Source: Kitasatospora phosalacinea
Lineage (GTDB): Bacteria > Actinomycetota > Actinomycetes > Streptomycetales > Streptomycetaceae
Reading direction: 5' to 3'
NCBI RefSeq assembly: GCF_000717185.1
Contig: NZ_JNYE01000025.1
Coordinates: forward strand, 1-64,000
DNA: 64,000 bases
The translations under genes were made by a program, and so were the position numbers. The notes under the pieces are model-generated. The model was not told where the DNA came from and did no database searches. It was given only the letters and a program-made list of their open reading frames with translations. This document shows, piece by piece, positions 61,401 through 64,000 of the stretch (positions within the stretch are counted from its first letter, which is position 1; each line of letters opens with the position of its first letter).

Positions 61401-61901
61401 TCAGCCCGTGCCGTCGCGGCGCCGGTCCTTCAGGCGGTCCAGGGAGTCGACGTACTTGAGCATCAGCCGGGCGAACTCCAGGCGTTCGGTGTCGGCCCAG
61501 TCGGCGGTGATGTACTCGAACGCGGAACGCTGGTGGCGGCGGAAGCGGGCCATCAGTTCGGCGCCCCGGGGGCTGAGGTGCAGGACGGTGCGGCGGCCGT
61601 CGTGCTGGGAGGCGGCGCGGAGCAGGTAGCCGGCCTTGATGTTGTCGGTGACCATCCGGCTGGCGACGGAGGGGTCGACGGCGAGGAGTTCGGCGATCGC
61701 TCCGACGGTGACCTCGGCCTCGGCGTCGCGGGTGTGCTCCAGGACGAGGTTGAGCACCAGGGTGCGGCTGAGGTCCTTGGCGGAGATGGGGTGCTCGACG
61801 TCCAGCAGCGAGGTGCGGCGCAGTTTGCCGAAGGCGGGGCCGACGGCGTCCAGCAGCTCGTCGGCCGTGGGGTGCGGCCAGTGGGCGTCGTTCTTCGTCA
61901 T
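61401..61901 (-). CDS. MarR family transcriptional regulator
   Basis: The 166-residue protein has the MarR HTH: LSRTLVLNLVLEHTRDAEAEVTVGAIAELLAVDPSVASRMVTDNIKAGYLLRAASQHDGRRTVLHLSPRG, including the D-G-R-R-T wing. A C-terminal dimer helix follows. It is divergent from a NmrA-like gene, and the shared spacer has two CATGCATG palindromes. The layout is a typical self- and neighbour-regulating redox or drug sensor. Confidence 0.9.
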   Translation of the reverse strand: MTKNDAHWPHPTADELLDAVGPAFGKLRRTSLLDVEHPISAKDLSRTLVLNLVLEHTRDAEAEVTVGAIAELLAVDPSVASRMVTDNIKAGYLLRAASQHDGRRTVLHLSPRGAELMARFRRHQRSAFEYITADWADTERLEFARLMLKYVDSLDRLKDRRRDGTG

Positions 61902-61953
61902 GCGCCCATGGTAGGTGCATGTCGGCGCACAAAAACATGTTGCTCGACAATTG

Positions 61954-61973
61954 CATGCATGACAGCATGCATG
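61954..61973. promoter_or_regulatory. Double CATGCATG operator between marR and nmrA-like genes
   Basis: Two self-complementary CATGCATG octamers (61954-61961 and 61966-61973) are 4 bp apart, placing their centres 12 bp apart. TTG and TGCA flank them. They lie in the AT-richer 192-bp divergent spacer, next to a TTGCTC (61940-61945). They are a likely binding site for two MarR dimers. Confidence 0.6.
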
Positions 61974-62093
61974 TGCACGGTCGAACAGACCCGTGCCGCA
62001 CAGCACAACACAGCACCGCGCTGCGCCACGCCGCGCCGCACCACGCCGCATCCTGCTGTGCGATCCGACAACCATCGACCCACGGGGGTTCCC

Positions 62094-62936
62094 ATGACCG
62101 TTCTCGTCACCGGCGCACGCGGCCGGGTCGGCCGCGCCGTCCTCGACCGGCTGCACGCCGAGGGCCTGCCGGTGCGCGCCGCCAGCGCCCGTCCCGACCG
62201 GTTCGCCGCCCCGGAGGGGGTGCCGGTCGTCGAGCTGGTGCTGAACCGGCCCGACACCTTCCGGGCCGCGCTGGAGGGCGTCCGCCAGGTGTTCCTGTAC
62301 CCGGATCCCGCGGGCGCCGAGGCGTTCGTCGCGGCCGCGGAGGCGGTGGGCGTGGAGCACGTGGTGCTGCTGTCCTCCGCCTCGGTGCTGGCGCCCGACG
62401 CGGAGAGCGACCCGCTGGGTGCGCACAACCTGGCGGTCGAGCGCGCCCTCGCCGCCTTCGGCCTGGGCGCCACCCTGCTGCGGGCGGACGCCTTCGCCAG
62501 CAACGCGCTCGGCTGGGCCCGGCCGATCGGCGCCGGGCTGCCCGTCGAACTGCCTTACCCGGAGGCGCACTTGGCGCCGATCCACCCGGCGGACATCGCC
62601 GATGTCGCGGTCTCCGCGCTGACCGGCGGCGAGCCGCGCGGCCGGGCCGTCACGCTCACCGGCGGCCAGTCGCTGACCCTGCGCGCGCAGGTCGGCGTGC
62701 TGGCCGGGGTGCTGGGCCGGGAGGTCGCGGTCGAGACGATCAGCCGGGCCGAGGCGGAGCGCCAGATGTCCCGCTTCATGCCCGCCCCGCTGGTCGGCTC
62801 GCTGCTGTCCTTCTGGTCCGCCGCCACCGCCGGGCCCGCCGCCGTCGGCGACACCACCCGCAGCCTGCTCGGCGCCCCGGAGCGCACCTTCCACCAGTGG
62901 GCGGTCGAGAACGCGGCCGCCTTCGCCGGTAACTGA
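62094..62936 (+). CDS. NmrA-like NAD(P)H-binding oxidoreductase
   Basis: The 280-residue protein starts MTVLVTGARGRVGRAVLDRL with the G-x-x-G-x-x-G Rossmann motif (about 7-13). It continues through VFLYPDPAGAEAFVAAAEAVGVEHVVLLSSASV, ATLLRADAFASN and LAPIHPADIADVAVSALTGGEPRGRAVTLTGGQSLT. This is the QOR2/NmrA group of atypical SDRs acting as quinone reductases or redox sensors. It is divergent from MarR, which probably controls it. The same family is represented by a remnant at 3124. Confidence 0.92.
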   Translation: MTVLVTGARGRVGRAVLDRLHAEGLPVRAASARPDRFAAPEGVPVVELVLNRPDTFRAALEGVRQVFLYPDPAGAEAFVAAAEAVGVEHVVLLSSASVLAPDAESDPLGAHNLAVERALAAFGLGATLLRADAFASNALGWARPIGAGLPVELPYPEAHLAPIHPADIADVAVSALTGGEPRGRAVTLTGGQSLTLRAQVGVLAGVLGREVAVETISRAEAERQMSRFMPAPLVGSLLSFWSAATAGPAAVGDTTRSLLGAPERTFHQWAVENAAAFAGN

Positions 62937-63068
62937 CGAATCGTCACTTTCGTTCCCCCGCCGCACGGATGGCGGTTTGCCGTCGCCCCGCGGCCGGTCG
63001 TACGCTGACGGCCGCCCGCGGGGGCCCGGGCCTCCGGCGCCGCCACCGCCGCTCCTTCCGGAGGGTCG

Positions 63069-64000
63069 ATGCTCGAAGTCTCGTTGTCCGCCGCGCCGTT
63101 GCTGTTCCCCGCCTTCGCCGTGCTGGGGGTGCTGTTCGGGGTGGCGGCGTTCCTGCTGGCCCGGCGGCGGGGGCGGCCGCCGCTCGGACCGGTGCTGTGG
63201 GCCGTGGCGCTGGCGGGCGAGTCGGCGGCGACGCTGACGCCGACCACCAGCGGGTCCTTCGGGCGTCCGAGCTGCGTCTTCGACCCGGGGGGCTGGGAGG
63301 TCGCGCACGGCTTGCAGGGGGCGCTGAACCTGGCCCTGTACGTGCCGCTCGCGGCGCTCGGGGTGTGGGTGTTCCGGCGGCCGCTGTCGGTGGCGGCCGG
63401 GTGCGTGCTGCTCTCCGCGGGGACGGAGCTGGTGCAGACCGCGCTGCGGACGGGCCGTTCCTGCGACGTCGCGGACCTGCTCGACAACTCCTCGGGGGCG
63501 CTGCTGGGCACCGCCGCGGCCGTGGCCGCACTGGCCTGGGCGGGGCGTCGACCGCCCGCCTCCCGCCGGGACGCGCTGGGTGCGCTGGGCACCGCGGGCG
63601 GCGGCCTGGCGGCCGTCGCGCTGGTGGTGTGGCTGTACGTCCCGCTGTACGGCCCGTCGGGCCACCCGCCGCCGCGCCCGGACCTCACGGACGTCGGCGT
63701 CCCGGCGCAGCGCCTGATGGTGGGCCTGTTCGGCCCGGGCGACCGGCTGGAGCGGACTTCGCTGACGACCGACACCGCGCGCTCGGCCTTCCCGCTGACC
63801 GAGGCGGTCACCGACCGGGGCCGGTTCCGGTTCGAGGCGTGGTCCGGCCTGCTGGTCTCCGTCGAGTTCACCGCCCCGGAGGCGGCCGCCTCTCCCCCAC
63901 GGCCGGAGGACGAAGTCCTCTACACCGGAACGCAGTTCGCGAGGACCTGGTTCCCCGACCTGGCCCCCGGCGACGCCCGCCCCACCGTCGCCGCCCCGGG
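63069..64000 (+). CDS. VanZ-like membrane protein, cut by the window end
   Basis: From an ATG at 63069 with GGAGGG upstream the frame stays open to the window end (at least 310 residues). It begins MLEVSLSAAPLLFPAFAVLG and has five hydrophobic segments. The VanZ-type motifs are HGLQGALNLALYVPLAALGVWVF, AGTELVQTALRTGRSCDVADLLDNSSGALLGT. After the helix ending WLYVPLYGPSG a large extracytoplasmic part (ERTSLTTDTARSAFPLTEAV) begins. It is a longer relative of the VanZ-like protein at 51726. Confidence 0.8.
   Translation, partial: MLEVSLSAAPLLFPAFAVLGVLFGVAAFLLARRRGRPPLGPVLWAVALAGESAATLTPTTSGSFGRPSCVFDPGGWEVAHGLQGALNLALYVPLAALGVWVFRRPLSVAAGCVLLSAGTELVQTALRTGRSCDVADLLDNSSGALLGTAAAVAALAWAGRRPPASRRDALGALGTAGGGLAAVALVVWLYVPLYGPSGHPPPRPDLTDVGVPAQRLMVGLFGPGDRLERTSLTTDTARSAFPLTEAVTDRGRFRFEAWSGLLVSVEFTAPEAAASPPRPEDEVLYTGTQFARTWFPDLAPGDARPTVAAP

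Overview
This window is chromosomal DNA from a high-GC actinomycete, most consistent with Streptomycetaceae (Streptomyces or Kitasatospora). The evidence is the extreme third-position GC, frequent GTG/TTG starts with GGAGG-type ribosome sites, many secreted hydrolases, a LuxR-type (LAL) regulator, DUF574-type methyltransferase and Streptomyces-style operators: a CebR-like box, a DasR-like box and T-N11-A LysR dyads. I see no rRNA, tRNA, CRISPR array, transposase or prophage. The content looks like a chromosomal-arm mixture of metabolism, secretion, regulators and decaying genes.

Layout. 0-6.8 kb: stand-alone LigD-type polymerase, serine hydrolase, a decayed stretch with a NmrA-like remnant, a divergent MFS exporter/Lrp regulator pair, and a divergent MerR/monooxygenase pair with a long-spacer promoter. 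6.8-11.3 kb: succinate dehydrogenase operon sdhC-sdhA-sdhB, divergent from a LysR gene over a T-N11-A dyad. 11.3-22.6 kb: MOSC protein, beta-helix protein, LAL regulator, an M4 metalloprotease gene that has lost its HExxH segment, a 5'-truncated formylglycine-generating-enzyme gene, a small P-loop kinase and a ROK kinase with a CebR-like box upstream. 22.9-30.5 kb: a large membrane-anchored periplasmic-binding receptor, a sigma-like factor translationally coupled to a partner, a DUF574 methyltransferase and a GntR regulator.

30.6-46 kb: secreted phosphodiesterase, lone bioF, and a GNAT acetyltransferase-infA paralogue transcript. That transcript has a consensus promoter, a 15-residue leader peptide with a perfect Shine-Dalgarno and an adjoining hairpin. 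Then come DoxX/LysR, rhodanese, quinone oxidoreductase/TetR, several unrecognised proteins and a Ser/Thr kinase with a helical-repeat tail. 45.5-54.8 kb: a MarR regulator with repeat-multiplied start sites downstream of a deazaflavin-reductase/hemerythrin fusion, a chitinase and a large beta-helix lectin under a DasR-like site, VOC and VanZ-like proteins, a His-rich methyltransferase, an XRE-cupin regulator and a macro-domain protein.

54.8-64 kb: a collapsed CocE-type hydrolase remnant and two tandem structured repeats. Next is a five-gene, translationally coupled operon built around a BtaA-like 3-amino-3-carboxypropyl transferase, a candidate unusual lipid pathway. After it lie a large TerD-like protein, a divergent MarR/NmrA pair and a VanZ-like gene cut by the window end. 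A recurring oddity is tandem duplication of gene 3' ends, stop codon included, at six or more loci.
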